A stretch of DNA of 36,964 nt from Bradyrhizobium elkanii WSM2783 (GTDB taxonomy: Bacteria; Pseudomonadota; Alphaproteobacteria; Rhizobiales; Xanthobacteraceae), in the NCBI RefSeq assembly GCF_000472865.1, contig NZ_AXAP01000082.1, positions 1 to 36,964 of the forward strand, written 5' to 3'. Under the pieces are notes generated by a model. The model did not search any database. It was not told the origin of the DNA and worked only from the letters and a program-made list of their open reading frames with translations. Numbering within the stretch: the stretch's first letter is position 1; the number at the start of each line of letters is the position of its first letter. This document shows, in pieces, positions 8,784 through 16,403 of the stretch. The translations under genes and the position numbers were made by a program.

Positions 8784-8904
8784 CACCTCTCCCGAAGGGA
8801 GAGGTCGGCGCGCAGCGCCGGGTGAGGGGTTAAGGTCCCTCGATAGAGCAGAGCCCCTCACCCGGATCGCTTGTGCGATCCGACCTCTCCCTATGGGAGA
8901 GGTG
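8784..8904. repeat. Large inverted repeat between permease and ATPase genes
   Basis: The ends CACCTCTCCCGAAGGGAGAGG and its near mirror at 8880-8904 pair with each other, and each also contains its own CTCTCCC/GGGAGAG hairpin. The inner arms GGGTGAGGGG and CCCCTCACCC also pair. Together they could form a long stem in the mRNA joining gltK- and gltL-like genes. Confidence 0.85.
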
Positions 8905-8942
8905 AAGAGGTGCGTACCTCGAAATTTCAACTGCATGACTAT

Positions 8943-9635
8943 CTACCGAACGATGGCGATGCGCGCCTGGAGGCGGCGGACGCCGAAGGAGGCAAGGCAG
9001 GAGATGGTGAAATAGACCACTGCCGCGAACAGGTACATCTCGACCAGCCGCCCGTCGCGCTGCGCCACCTTGCTGGCGGCGCCGAGGAAATCCGGGATCG
9101 ACAGGACGTAGACCAGCGAGGTGTCCTGGAACAGCACGATGGTCTGGGTGAGCAGCACCGGCAGCATGTTGCGGAACGCCTGCGGCAGCACGACGTAGCG
9201 CATGCTCTGCGCGTAGGTCAGACCGAGCGCGCTTGCAGCCGCCGGCTGGCCACGCGAGATCGACTGGATGCCGGCGCGCATGATCTCGGAGAAATACGCC
9301 GCCTCGAACATGATGAAGGTGATCAGCGAGGAGGCGAACGCGCCGACGCTGATCGGGCGCGACGCGCCGGTCAGCCACTGCCCGATATAGGGCACCAGGA
9401 AATAGAACCAGAAGATCACCAGCACCAGCGGCAGCGAGCGCATGAAATCGACATAGAGCCCGGCGATGCGGCCGAGCAGCTTGAAGCCGGACAAGCGCAT
9501 CAGCGCGATTAGCGTTCCAAACACCAACCCGCCCAGCGCCGACAGCGCGGTCAGCGTCAGCGTGAACGTCATGCCGTCGACGAAGAGATAGGGCAGCGAG
9601 CGGCGGATGACGTCGAAATCGAAGCTGCCGAGCAT
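8943..9635 (-). CDS. gltK: Amino-acid ABC transporter permease (GltK-like)
   Basis: This is the second permease subunit of the importer, 230 residues with about five membrane helices. The binding-protein-dependent transport signature is near the middle: FSEIMRAGIQSISRGQ, then AASALGLTYAQSMRYVVLPQA, the EAA-loop region that contacts the ATPase. The start codon at 9635 lies one base after the stop of the first permease gene, so the two are translationally coupled. The N-terminal MLGSFDFDVIRRSLPYLFVDG is typical of GltK-type subunits. Confidence 0.92.
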   Translation of the reverse strand: MLGSFDFDVIRRSLPYLFVDGMTFTLTLTALSALGGLVFGTLIALMRLSGFKLLGRIAGLYVDFMRSLPLVLVIFWFYFLVPYIGQWLTGASRPISVGAFASSLITFIMFEAAYFSEIMRAGIQSISRGQPAAASALGLTYAQSMRYVVLPQAFRNMLPVLLTQTIVLFQDTSLVYVLSIPDFLGAASKVAQRDGRLVEMYLFAAVVYFTISCLASFGVRRLQARIAIVR

Positions 9636-9636
9636 G

Positions 9637-10368
9637 CTATTTCCCCGCGATGTAGCCGGGAATCGCGACCTTGCGCTCCAGGAAGCGCATGCCGGTGACG
9701 ACGACGATATTGACCAGCAGATACATGATGGTCGCGGCCGTGAAGGCTTCGAACACCTGGAACGAGAATTCCTGCATCGCGCGCGCCTGCCCGGTCAATT
9801 CGATCAGCCCGATGGTGATCGCCACCGCCGTGTTCTTCACGGTGTTGAGGAATTCGGAGGTCAGCGGCGGCAGGATGATCCGATAGGCCATCGGCAGCAG
9901 CACGTAGCGATAGGTCTGTGCCGTCGTCAGCCCGAGCGCGGTCGCCGCCTGCTTCTGGCCCCGCGGCAGCGAGGCGATACCGGCGGCAAGCTGCACGGCA
10001 ACGCGCGCCGACATGAACAGCCCGACGCCGATCGAAGCCGTCCAGAACGGCGCGTTCGGCATTTGCTTCAGCCACAGTCCCGCCGCGCGCGGCAACAGTT
10101 CCGGCAGCACGAAGAACCACAGGAAGAGCTGCACCAGCAGCGGCATGTTGCGGAAGAATTCGACATAACAGAAGCCGATCCAGCCTGCGACCTTCGACGG
10201 CAGCGTGCGCAGCACGCCAACCACCGAGCCGAACACCAGCGCGATGATCCAGGCCGTGAGCGCGGTCTTGATCGTCAGCGCCAGCCCCGACAGCAGCATG
10301 TCGAGATAGGTGCCACTGCCGGTCGGGTTCGGCTCGAAGAAGATCTGCCAGTTCCAGTGATAGTTCAA
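9637..10368 (-). CDS. gltJ: Amino-acid ABC transporter permease (GltJ-like)
   Basis: This is the first permease subunit, 243 residues. MNYHWNWQIFFEPNPTGSGT at the N-terminus is characteristic of GltJ-type proteins of glutamate/aspartate systems. The EAA-loop region reads AGIASLPRGQKQAATALGL, followed by YRYVLLPMAYRIILPPL. It has about five or six helices. It is followed with one base of spacing by the second permease. A palindromic repeat separates it from the binding-protein gene. Confidence 0.92.
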   Translation of the reverse strand: MNYHWNWQIFFEPNPTGSGTYLDMLLSGLALTIKTALTAWIIALVFGSVVGVLRTLPSKVAGWIGFCYVEFFRNMPLLVQLFLWFFVLPELLPRAAGLWLKQMPNAPFWTASIGVGLFMSARVAVQLAAGIASLPRGQKQAATALGLTTAQTYRYVLLPMAYRIILPPLTSEFLNTVKNTAVAITIGLIELTGQARAMQEFSFQVFEAFTAATIMYLLVNIVVVTGMRFLERKVAIPGYIAGK

Positions 10369-10445
10369 AGCTCCCCCGTTCCGCTATACGCCCGGCCCGC
10401 CCATGCAATGGCCGGGCCAAGGATGGCCGGCCAGCCGCTGTTTCC

Positions 10446-10568
10446 CCTCATCCTGAGGAGCTTGCGCAGCAAGCGTCTCGAAGGATGAGGCCACGGTCGG
10501 GCCTCATGGTTCTCCCGGCGATGCGAAGCATCGTCCCGAGACGCGCTACGCGCTCCTCACCATGAGGG
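10446..10568. repeat. Compound palindromic repeat, CCTCAT(C/G)-GAGGAG family
   Basis: It starts CCTCATCCTGAGGAGC and ends CTCCTCACCATGAGGG, with internal inverted segments such as GATGCGAAGCATC and GACGCGCTACGCGCTC. A relative is at 27841-27937. It lies between the binding-protein gene and the permeases, where a stable mRNA structure could give the usual excess of binding protein over membrane subunits (inference). Confidence 0.85.
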
Positions 10569-10581
10569 TCTAAAGCTGCGT

Positions 10582-11493
10582 TTACTTATACGAATCCGGG
10601 TCCGGCGAGTCCGAGGGCTTGGCGAACTCGTTCTTCAGCTCCGCAGCGATCGGCGTATTCAGGTTCAGCCCTTTCGGCGGGATTTTCTGCGTGAACCATT
10701 TGTCGTAGATCTTCTGTCCCTCGCCGCCGGTGTAGAGCGCGGCAGTCGCCGCATCGACCACCTTCTTGAAGGCCGGGTCGTCCTTGCGCAGCATGATGCC
10801 GTAAGGCTCCGGCTTTGAGAATGCGTCCTTCGAGATCACGTAATTGTCGGGCGTTTTCGACCCCGCAACCAGACTTGCGAGCAGGATATCGTCCATCACG
10901 AAGGCGACCGCGCGGTCGGTTTCGACCATCAGGAACGCCTCCGCATGGTCCTTGGCCGGGATGATGTTGACGTTGAGCCCGCGCGCGGCGTTGGCCTCGG
11001 TGAGCTGCTTGATGTTGGTGGTGCCCGCGGTCGACACCACGGCCTTGCCCTTGAGATCGTCGATCGAATTGAGCTTGCTCGACTTCTTCGAGACGTAGCG
11101 GCTCGCGGTGAGGAAATGGGTGTTGGTGAAGGAAATCTGCTTCTGCCGCTCGGCGTTGTTAGTGGTCGAGCCGCATTCGAGATCGATGGTGCCGTTGGCG
11201 AGCAGCGGAATGCGGGTCGATGACGTCACCGGATTGAGTTTCACCTCGAGCTTGTCGAGCTTCAGTTCCTTTTTCACCGCGTCGACGATCTTGTAGCAGA
11301 TGTCCATCGCATAGCCGATCGGCTTCTGGTTGTCGTCGAGATAGGAGAAGGGGATTGAGGAGTCGCGGTGGCCGAGCGTGATCGTGCCGGTCTCCTTGAT
11401 GTTCTTCAACGTCCCCGTCAGCTCCTGGGCGCCGGCCTCAGCCGCGCCGAGCGCGGCGGCGAGCGCGAAGCCGATCGAAAGAAGGCGTTTCAT
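10582..11493 (-). CDS. gltI: Periplasmic glutamate/aspartate-type binding protein (GltI-like)
   Basis: This is the solute-binding protein of the importer, about 303 residues from the chosen start. A signal peptide ends at about residue 22 (MKRLLSIGFALAAALGAAEA-GAQ). The mature part begins with LKNIKETGTITLGHRDSSIP and has FSYLDDNQKPIGYAMDIC, the family-3 signature in its GltI form. The Arg in GHRD is placed to bind the substrate carboxylate. The ATG at 11493 has a GAGGAG ribosome-binding site; a start 19 codons upstream would hide the signal peptide. It is the first gene of the set with gltJ, gltK and gltL. Confidence 0.92.
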   Translation of the reverse strand: MKRLLSIGFALAAALGAAEAGAQELTGTLKNIKETGTITLGHRDSSIPFSYLDDNQKPIGYAMDICYKIVDAVKKELKLDKLEVKLNPVTSSTRIPLLANGTIDLECGSTTNNAERQKQISFTNTHFLTASRYVSKKSSKLNSIDDLKGKAVVSTAGTTNIKQLTEANAARGLNVNIIPAKDHAEAFLMVETDRAVAFVMDDILLASLVAGSKTPDNYVISKDAFSKPEPYGIMLRKDDPAFKKVVDAATAALYTGGEGQKIYDKWFTQKIPPKGLNLNTPIAAELKNEFAKPSDSPDPDSYK

Positions 11494-11885
11494 GCGTAGT
11501 TCTCCTCGTTTGGATAGGTTCGATTGTGTCAGAATGTCCGTCAGCCGCATTTGGTCGGACGGCGCGGCAATGCCGCGACGGCGGCATGGCTCGCATCCGA
11601 GATGACGTCATATGGCTCAAGCAGGTGTCCCCAACGTGCCCGGCGATGGCTGCCGCCATGATGGCCTGAAGTGCGGACAGTCGCAAGGTACCCGCGGCGG
11701 TGCACTTTAGTCGCACCCGCTAGCGCCTCGTCGAGAGCGCTCCGCCTCCGCGCAGCCGATTCGTAGTCTCGTCGCCGTGACCGCCTTCAAATGTAGCCAA
11801 GAATGTCTCCGCTGAAATACAACTGCAATCGAAGCTCCCCAGCATCCGCCGACGCATCGATCGCATCAGGTGGAGTTCACGAGCT
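11494..11885. other. Intergenic stretch between divergent gltI-like and SDR genes
   Basis: These 392 bp should hold the promoters of both divergent units. I see a GC-rich near-palindrome at about 11564-11578 (CGCGGCA-A-TGCCGCG) but no convincing -35/-10 pair, no RNA gene and no ORF with a plausible start and codon pattern. Confidence 0.5.
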
Positions 11886-12656
11886 ATGTCCCGAAGGTTC
11901 GACGGCAAGGTAGTCATCGTCACCGGCGCCGGCAGTGGTATCGGCGCTGCGACCGCACGCCGATTTCATGAGGAAGGAGCGATCGTCGTCCTGAACGGAC
12001 GCCGGGCGTCCAAATTGCAGGACGTCGCCGCAACCTTGACAGCCGACCGCTGCATGATCCGGCCGGCTGATGTCTCCAACGCGAATGCTGTTGAAGATCT
12101 CGTGACCGATGTCGTCCGCAGGCTCGGCAGGATCGACATTGTCGTCAACAACGCGGGAACGGGAACTGCCGGGGCTTTCCTCGATCTGCCCACTCAGAAT
12201 TGGCGCGAGGTCTTCGCGGTCAACGTCGATGGGGTCTTCAACGTAACGCGGGCGACGCTTGCTTATCTTATCGAGAGCAAGGGCTCGATCATCAACGTGT
12301 CATCCATTTCGGGGCTTGGCGGCGATCGCGGGCTCAACTTTTACAACGCCACAAAAGGCGCGGTCAGCAATCTCACGCGGAGCCTGGCCCTCGAATTTGC
12401 CTCAAAAGGCGTGCGCATCAACGCGGTCTGTCCAGGCACCATATTCACCGACCTGACGAGGCGCGTCTTCGAACGCTTCCCAGACGTGCTTCAACGGCTA
12501 GAAGAACGGATTCCCCTGGGACGGGCAGCCCAGCCGGAAGAAGTTGCCGGTGTCATCGCGTTTCTTGCCAGTGAGGATGCGAGCTTTGTCAATGGCGTAA
12601 ACTTGGCGATCGATGGCGGCGTCGGCGCATCGACGGGCTCGGCATCCTTCATATAG
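11886..12656 (+). CDS. SDR-family NAD(P)-dependent oxidoreductase
   Basis: This is a classical short-chain dehydrogenase of 256 residues. Its cofactor motif TGAGSGIG is at 13-20, the NNAG motif at 88-91, the catalytic Ser near 140 (INVSSISG), and Tyr153/Lys157 in YNATKG. The C-terminal reads VNLAIDGGVGAS, the usual family end. The Arg pair after strand 2 (NGRRASK) favours NADP over NAD (inference). The substrate is unknown. It converges on the M20 peptidase gene 38 bp away. Confidence 0.92.
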   Translation: MSRRFDGKVVIVTGAGSGIGAATARRFHEEGAIVVLNGRRASKLQDVAATLTADRCMIRPADVSNANAVEDLVTDVVRRLGRIDIVVNNAGTGTAGAFLDLPTQNWREVFAVNVDGVFNVTRATLAYLIESKGSIINVSSISGLGGDRGLNFYNATKGAVSNLTRSLALEFASKGVRINAVCPGTIFTDLTRRVFERFPDVLQRLEERIPLGRAAQPEEVAGVIAFLASEDASFVNGVNLAIDGGVGASTGSASFI

Positions 12657-12694
12657 TCCGTCATATGCGGACTCGCTTGGTGCATCGGCCGCGA

Positions 12695-14080
12695 TCACAG
12701 CCCCCGCGCCATCTCGCCGAGATCCCAGAACAGGCCGGCCATGATCGCGAGCGCCTCTTCGGTCACCGGCAGCAGAATGTGCTCATCAGGTGCGTGCTGC
12801 GAGCAGCCGGGATAGGAATGCGGCACCCAGATCGTGGGCAGGCCCAATCCTTCCGAGAACACGTCGTTCGGCAGCGAGCCGCCGAAATTCGGCAGCACCG
12901 CCGGCGCCTTGCCGGTGGTGTTGCGGATCGATTGCGCGGTCCAGTCGATCCAGGGACTGTCCATGTCGGTCCGCGACGCCGCAAAGCGCTGGGTACCGCT
13001 GACTTCGACCATCGGGAAACCATTGGCATGGAGATGCGCACGCACGGCATCGACGACCTCGCCAATCTTCGTGCCGACGACGAAGCGAAGCTGCAAAACG
13101 GCATTCGCTTTTCCGGGGATCGCATTCGCGGGGCTTGCGATATTGCCCGAGGACATCGCCAGTACCTCCAGCGTGTTCCAGGCGTAGAGCCGCTCGGCGG
13201 CCGAAAGTCCCTCCTCGCCCCAGTCCGGTGACAACGCCGGCTCGTCCGGGCCCGGCTCGACCTTCACGTCCGCCAGCGCCGCGCGGACCCGGTTCGAGAT
13301 CGGCGGAGGCTTCAAGGCCTCCAGCTTCATCCGGCCCTTGCCGTCGACCAGGCTCGCGATCGCGTTCGCCAGGATCGTTGCAGGATTGGCGAGCACACCG
13401 CCCCAATTGCCGGAATGATGCCCGCCCTCGCGCAGGTTGACGTCGAGATGGATACGGTTGCCGCCGCGGCAGCCGAGGAAGATCGTGGGCCGCTCGGCCG
13501 AAAGCCGCGGCCCGTCGGATGCCAGGAACAGATCGGCCTTGAGTTCCTCACGATGGGCTTCGCAGACCGTTCGCAGGTCGGGCGAGCCGATCTCCTCCCC
13601 GGTCTCGATGATGAACTTTACGTTGAAGCCGAGCCTGCCGCCGCGGGTCTCCCGCACCGCACGCAGCGCCGCGATATTGATGCTGTGCTGGCCCTTGTTG
13701 TCTGCGGTGCCGCGGCCATAGACGCGGTCGCCCTTGATGGTGGTCTTCCAGGGATCGAGATTGTCGCGCCATTCGCCGATCATGCCGTCGACGACGTCGC
13801 CATGGCCGTAAGTGAGCACGGTCGGGCGCGAGGCGTTCTCGATATATTCGGCCACGAGATATGGGCCCTTGCCTGTCGGCGATTCGATCAGGCGAGTCTT
13901 GAAATCGAGTTCGGCCAGCGCGGGCTGCAGATTCTCCGTGAGATAGGCGCGTAGCGCGTCACCGCTGCCAGGATTTTGGCTTTCCGTGCGATAGCCGACC
14001 CGCTTGTCGAGCTCGCGCAGGAACTCGCCAGAGTGAAATTGAGCGCGCACCCGCGCGATCGCGTCAGCCCTGTCAGCCAT
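12695..14080 (-). CDS. M20-family metallopeptidase (dipeptidase-like)
   Basis: This is a dinuclear zinc amidohydrolase of about 461 residues. The metal ligands are visible in order: His93 in LTYGHGDVV, Asp127 in YGRGTADNKGQ, the Glu162-Glu163 pair in ETGEEIGS (catalytic base and ligand), and Asp189 in LASDGPR. A dimerisation-domain segment HHSGNWGG follows, and the late histidine is probably in VPHSYPGCSQHAPDEH. The ATG at 14080 follows a GGGAAAGG ribosome-binding site; the frame is open 60 codons further upstream but that part looks non-coding. Related enzymes cleave dipeptides or N-carbamoyl/N-acyl amino acids, and the substrate here is open. Confidence 0.9.
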   Translation of the reverse strand: MADRADAIARVRAQFHSGEFLRELDKRVGYRTESQNPGSGDALRAYLTENLQPALAELDFKTRLIESPTGKGPYLVAEYIENASRPTVLTYGHGDVVDGMIGEWRDNLDPWKTTIKGDRVYGRGTADNKGQHSINIAALRAVRETRGGRLGFNVKFIIETGEEIGSPDLRTVCEAHREELKADLFLASDGPRLSAERPTIFLGCRGGNRIHLDVNLREGGHHSGNWGGVLANPATILANAIASLVDGKGRMKLEALKPPPISNRVRAALADVKVEPGPDEPALSPDWGEEGLSAAERLYAWNTLEVLAMSSGNIASPANAIPGKANAVLQLRFVVGTKIGEVVDAVRAHLHANGFPMVEVSGTQRFAASRTDMDSPWIDWTAQSIRNTTGKAPAVLPNFGGSLPNDVFSEGLGLPTIWVPHSYPGCSQHAPDEHILLPVTEEALAIMAGLFWDLGEMARGL

Positions 14081-14232
14081 GATCTGCCTTTCCCGCAACC
14101 AACCTGCCCACCTCTTATAGGGATATCGCGGCGGCTGGAAGACGCCCGAATAAAGCTTGCCAACGCTCGCCAAGCTGCAACAATTTCCGCGCAGTCCGGC
14201 GTCCGTCTGGACATCAAACAGGGAGGTCATCC

Positions 14233-14859
14233 ATGAAAACGATCCTGCGCGTCTCGGCACTTTGCATCCTGTTCACCGGCGTCGCACCGGCCGCGACCGG
14301 CGAGCGCTTTCCGGAGATCCCGCTGGAGAAGATGACCCCTGCCCAGCGCACGGTCGCGGATGCCATCATGTCCGGCCCGCGCAAAGGCATGAGCGGACCG
14401 TTCAATGCCTGGTTACGCAGCCCGGAACTCGCGGACCGCTTGCAGAAGGTCGGCGAATATCTCCGTTTCAACACCTCGCTCGACAAGCGCGTCAACGAGA
14501 TGGCGATCATCATGACCGCGCAATATTGGGGCTCGCAATATGAGTGGTATGCGCACGCGCCGCTCGCGCTGAAGGCGGGGCTCGATCCGAAGATCGTCGC
14601 GGCGCTCGGTGCCGGCCGCAAGCCCGAAAACATGAAGGAGGATGAAGCGATCGTCTGGGAGTTCACTACCCAGCTCCGCCGTGACCATGGCGTCGACGAT
14701 GCGATCTACCAGAAAGCGGTTGCAAAATTCGGCGAACAGGGCGTGATGGATTTGGTTGCGGTGAACGGCTATTACGATGTGGTGTCGATGACGCTCAACG
14801 TCGCGCATGTCATGCCGCCGGCCGGTGAGGAACTGCCGTTCAGGCAGGCCGGACGATAA
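14233..14859 (+). CDS. Secreted carboxymuconolactone-decarboxylase-like protein
   Basis: This is a 208-residue protein with a signal peptide (MKTILRVSALCILFTGVAPA, cleavage near residue 21) followed by an all-helical CMD/AhpD-like domain. FNTSLDKRVNEMAIIMTAQYWGS and the late VVSMTLNVAHVMPP match CMD-type proteins. No CxxC is present, so a peroxidase role like AhpD is unlikely. The family is mostly cytoplasmic, so the signal peptide is notable. It overlaps only non-coding sequence upstream of the divergent M20 gene and is followed by an LLM monooxygenase gene 54 bp downstream, possibly in one unit. Confidence 0.82.
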   Translation: MKTILRVSALCILFTGVAPAATGERFPEIPLEKMTPAQRTVADAIMSGPRKGMSGPFNAWLRSPELADRLQKVGEYLRFNTSLDKRVNEMAIIMTAQYWGSQYEWYAHAPLALKAGLDPKIVAALGAGRKPENMKEDEAIVWEFTTQLRRDHGVDDAIYQKAVAKFGEQGVMDLVAVNGYYDVVSMTLNVAHVMPPAGEELPFRQAGR

Positions 14860-14876
14860 ATTTCTTCCACGCTTTG

Positions 14877-14896
14877 GCGCGGCAGCGATGCCGCGC
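14877..14896 (+). other. Perfect hairpin between CMD-like and LLM genes
   Basis: Arms GCGCGGCA and TGCCGCGC with a GCGA loop give 8 perfect pairs and a GNRA tetraloop, followed by TTCT. It ends 17 bp before the LLM start codon, so it could be a weak terminator or a structure affecting translation of the next gene. Confidence 0.5.
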
Positions 14897-14913
14897 TTCT
14901 CGGATTGCCCACG

Positions 14914-16302
14914 ATGACAAAACAAATCCGGCTCAACGCCTTTGCCATGAATTGCGTGGCGCATCAGTCGCCGGGATTGTGGACCCATCCGCGCGACCGC
15001 ACCGCGGAGTATAACCGGCTGCCCTACTGGCTCGATCTCGCCAAGACGCTGGAGCGCGGCCGGTTCGACGGTCTGTTCCTCGCCGACGTGCTCGGCGTCT
15101 ATGACGTGTTCGGCGGCGGCCCGGACGCTGCGCTGCGCAATGCCGCGCAGACGCCGGTGAACGATCCCCTGCTGCTGGTTCCGGCGATGGCCGCGGTGAC
15201 GAAGCATCTCGGCTTCGGCGTCACCAGCAATCTCTCCTTCGAGCCGCCCTACACATTCGCCCGCCGGATGTCGACGCTCGATCATCTGACCGAGGGCCGC
15301 GTCGGCTGGAACGTGGTGACCGGCTATCTCGACTCTGCCGCGCGCGGCGCCGGTAAGGACAAGCAGACGGCGCATGACGACCGCTACGAGATCGCCGACG
15401 AGTATATGGAAGTGGTCTACAAGCTCTGGGAAGGATGTTGGGAAGACGACGCTGCGATCCGCGATCGCGCGCGCAGCATCTTCACCGATCCCGCCAAGGT
15501 GCATCCCGTCAAGCACGAGGGGAAGCATTATCGCCTCAACGCGCTGCATTTGAGCGAGCCGTCGCCGCAGCGCACGCCGGTGCTCTATCAGGCCGGCACC
15601 TCGCCGCGCGGAAGGCAGTTCGCCGCCGAGCACGCCGAATGCGTGTTCATGTCCGGACCATCGGCCAAGGTGATCGCGCCGCGGGTCTCGGCCATCCGCG
15701 AGCTTGCCGCGCAAAAGGAACGGAATCCGGCCGAGATCCTGATGTTCAGCATGATGACCGTCATCCTCGGCTGCACTGAAGCCGAGGCAAACGCGAAATA
15801 TGCCGACTATCGCAGCCACATCAGCCATGAGGGCGCGCTGACACTGATGTCCGGCTGGACCGGTGTCGATTTCTCGACCTACGGCCTCGACCAGGAAGTC
15901 CGCCATGTCCACAACGACGCCGGCCGCACCGCGATGGATAACATCACCCGCGCCGATCCCGATCGCATCTGGACCGTGCGCGAGGTCGCCGAGCATGTCA
16001 GCATCGGCGGCATCGGCCCGGTCGTGGTCGGCACACCGGAAAAGGTCGCCGATGACATCGAGCGCTGGTTCGAGCAGACCGACGTCGATGGCCTCAACGT
16101 CGCGTTTGCGATCTCGCCCAGCGATTTCGAGGACATCGCCGACATGCTGGTGCCGGAATTGACCCGCCGCGGCCGATACAAGCAGGACTATGCACAAGGC
16201 ACGCTGCGCGAGAAATTGTTCGGGGCGGGCCGCGCAAGGCTCACGGACGAGCATCCCGCCAGTCGCTACCGCATCAAGCCCCACGCCGCGGCGGCGGAGT
16301 AA
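14914..16302 (+). CDS. LLM-class flavin-dependent monooxygenase (NtaA/SnaA/DszA type)
   Basis: This is a bacterial-luciferase-like, FMNH2-dependent monooxygenase of about 462 residues, of the subgroup that acts on nitrilotriacetate, pristinamycin IIB or dibenzothiophene sulfone. Typical segments are the N-terminal IRLNAFAMNCVAHQSPGLWT, GRFDGLFLADVLGVYDV, STLDHLTEGRVGWNVVTGYL and VLYQAGTSPRGRQFAA. The long insertions relative to luciferase fit this subgroup. It would need a separate flavin reductase, which I do not see nearby. The ATG at 14914 is chosen; a TTG three codons upstream is an alternative, and neither has a strong ribosome-binding site. The substrate is unknown. Confidence 0.88.
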   Translation: MTKQIRLNAFAMNCVAHQSPGLWTHPRDRTAEYNRLPYWLDLAKTLERGRFDGLFLADVLGVYDVFGGGPDAALRNAAQTPVNDPLLLVPAMAAVTKHLGFGVTSNLSFEPPYTFARRMSTLDHLTEGRVGWNVVTGYLDSAARGAGKDKQTAHDDRYEIADEYMEVVYKLWEGCWEDDAAIRDRARSIFTDPAKVHPVKHEGKHYRLNALHLSEPSPQRTPVLYQAGTSPRGRQFAAEHAECVFMSGPSAKVIAPRVSAIRELAAQKERNPAEILMFSMMTVILGCTEAEANAKYADYRSHISHEGALTLMSGWTGVDFSTYGLDQEVRHVHNDAGRTAMDNITRADPDRIWTVREVAEHVSIGGIGPVVVGTPEKVADDIERWFEQTDVDGLNVAFAISPSDFEDIADMLVPELTRRGRYKQDYAQGTLREKLFGAGRARLTDEHPASRYRIKPHAAAAE

Positions 16303-16313
16303 ATCGAAGAATC

Positions 16314-16393
16314 GTAGGGTGGGCAAAGCGCAGCGTGCCCACCTTTCTTGCACCGAACGTGGATGGTGGGCACGCTTCGCTTTGCCACCCTAC
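16314..16393. repeat. Compound palindromic repeat, GTAGGGTG family
   Basis: The outer ends GTAGGGTGGGCAAAGCG and CGCTTTGCCACCCTAC are inverted, and the inner GTGCCCACC/GGTGGGCAC pair also. It lies between convergent genes and may act as a bidirectional transcription end or mRNA stabiliser. Confidence 0.85.
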
Positions 16394-16403
16394 AATCCGT
16401 GGC

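Noticed and set aside
11720..11923. 67-residue minus-strand ORF in the gltI-SDR gap
   Set aside because: There is no ribosome-binding site, no recognisable motif, and it overlaps the SDR start.
14413..16353. 646-residue minus-strand ORF
   Set aside because: It lies opposite the CMD-like and LLM genes and is a mirror frame without motifs or a ribosome-binding site.
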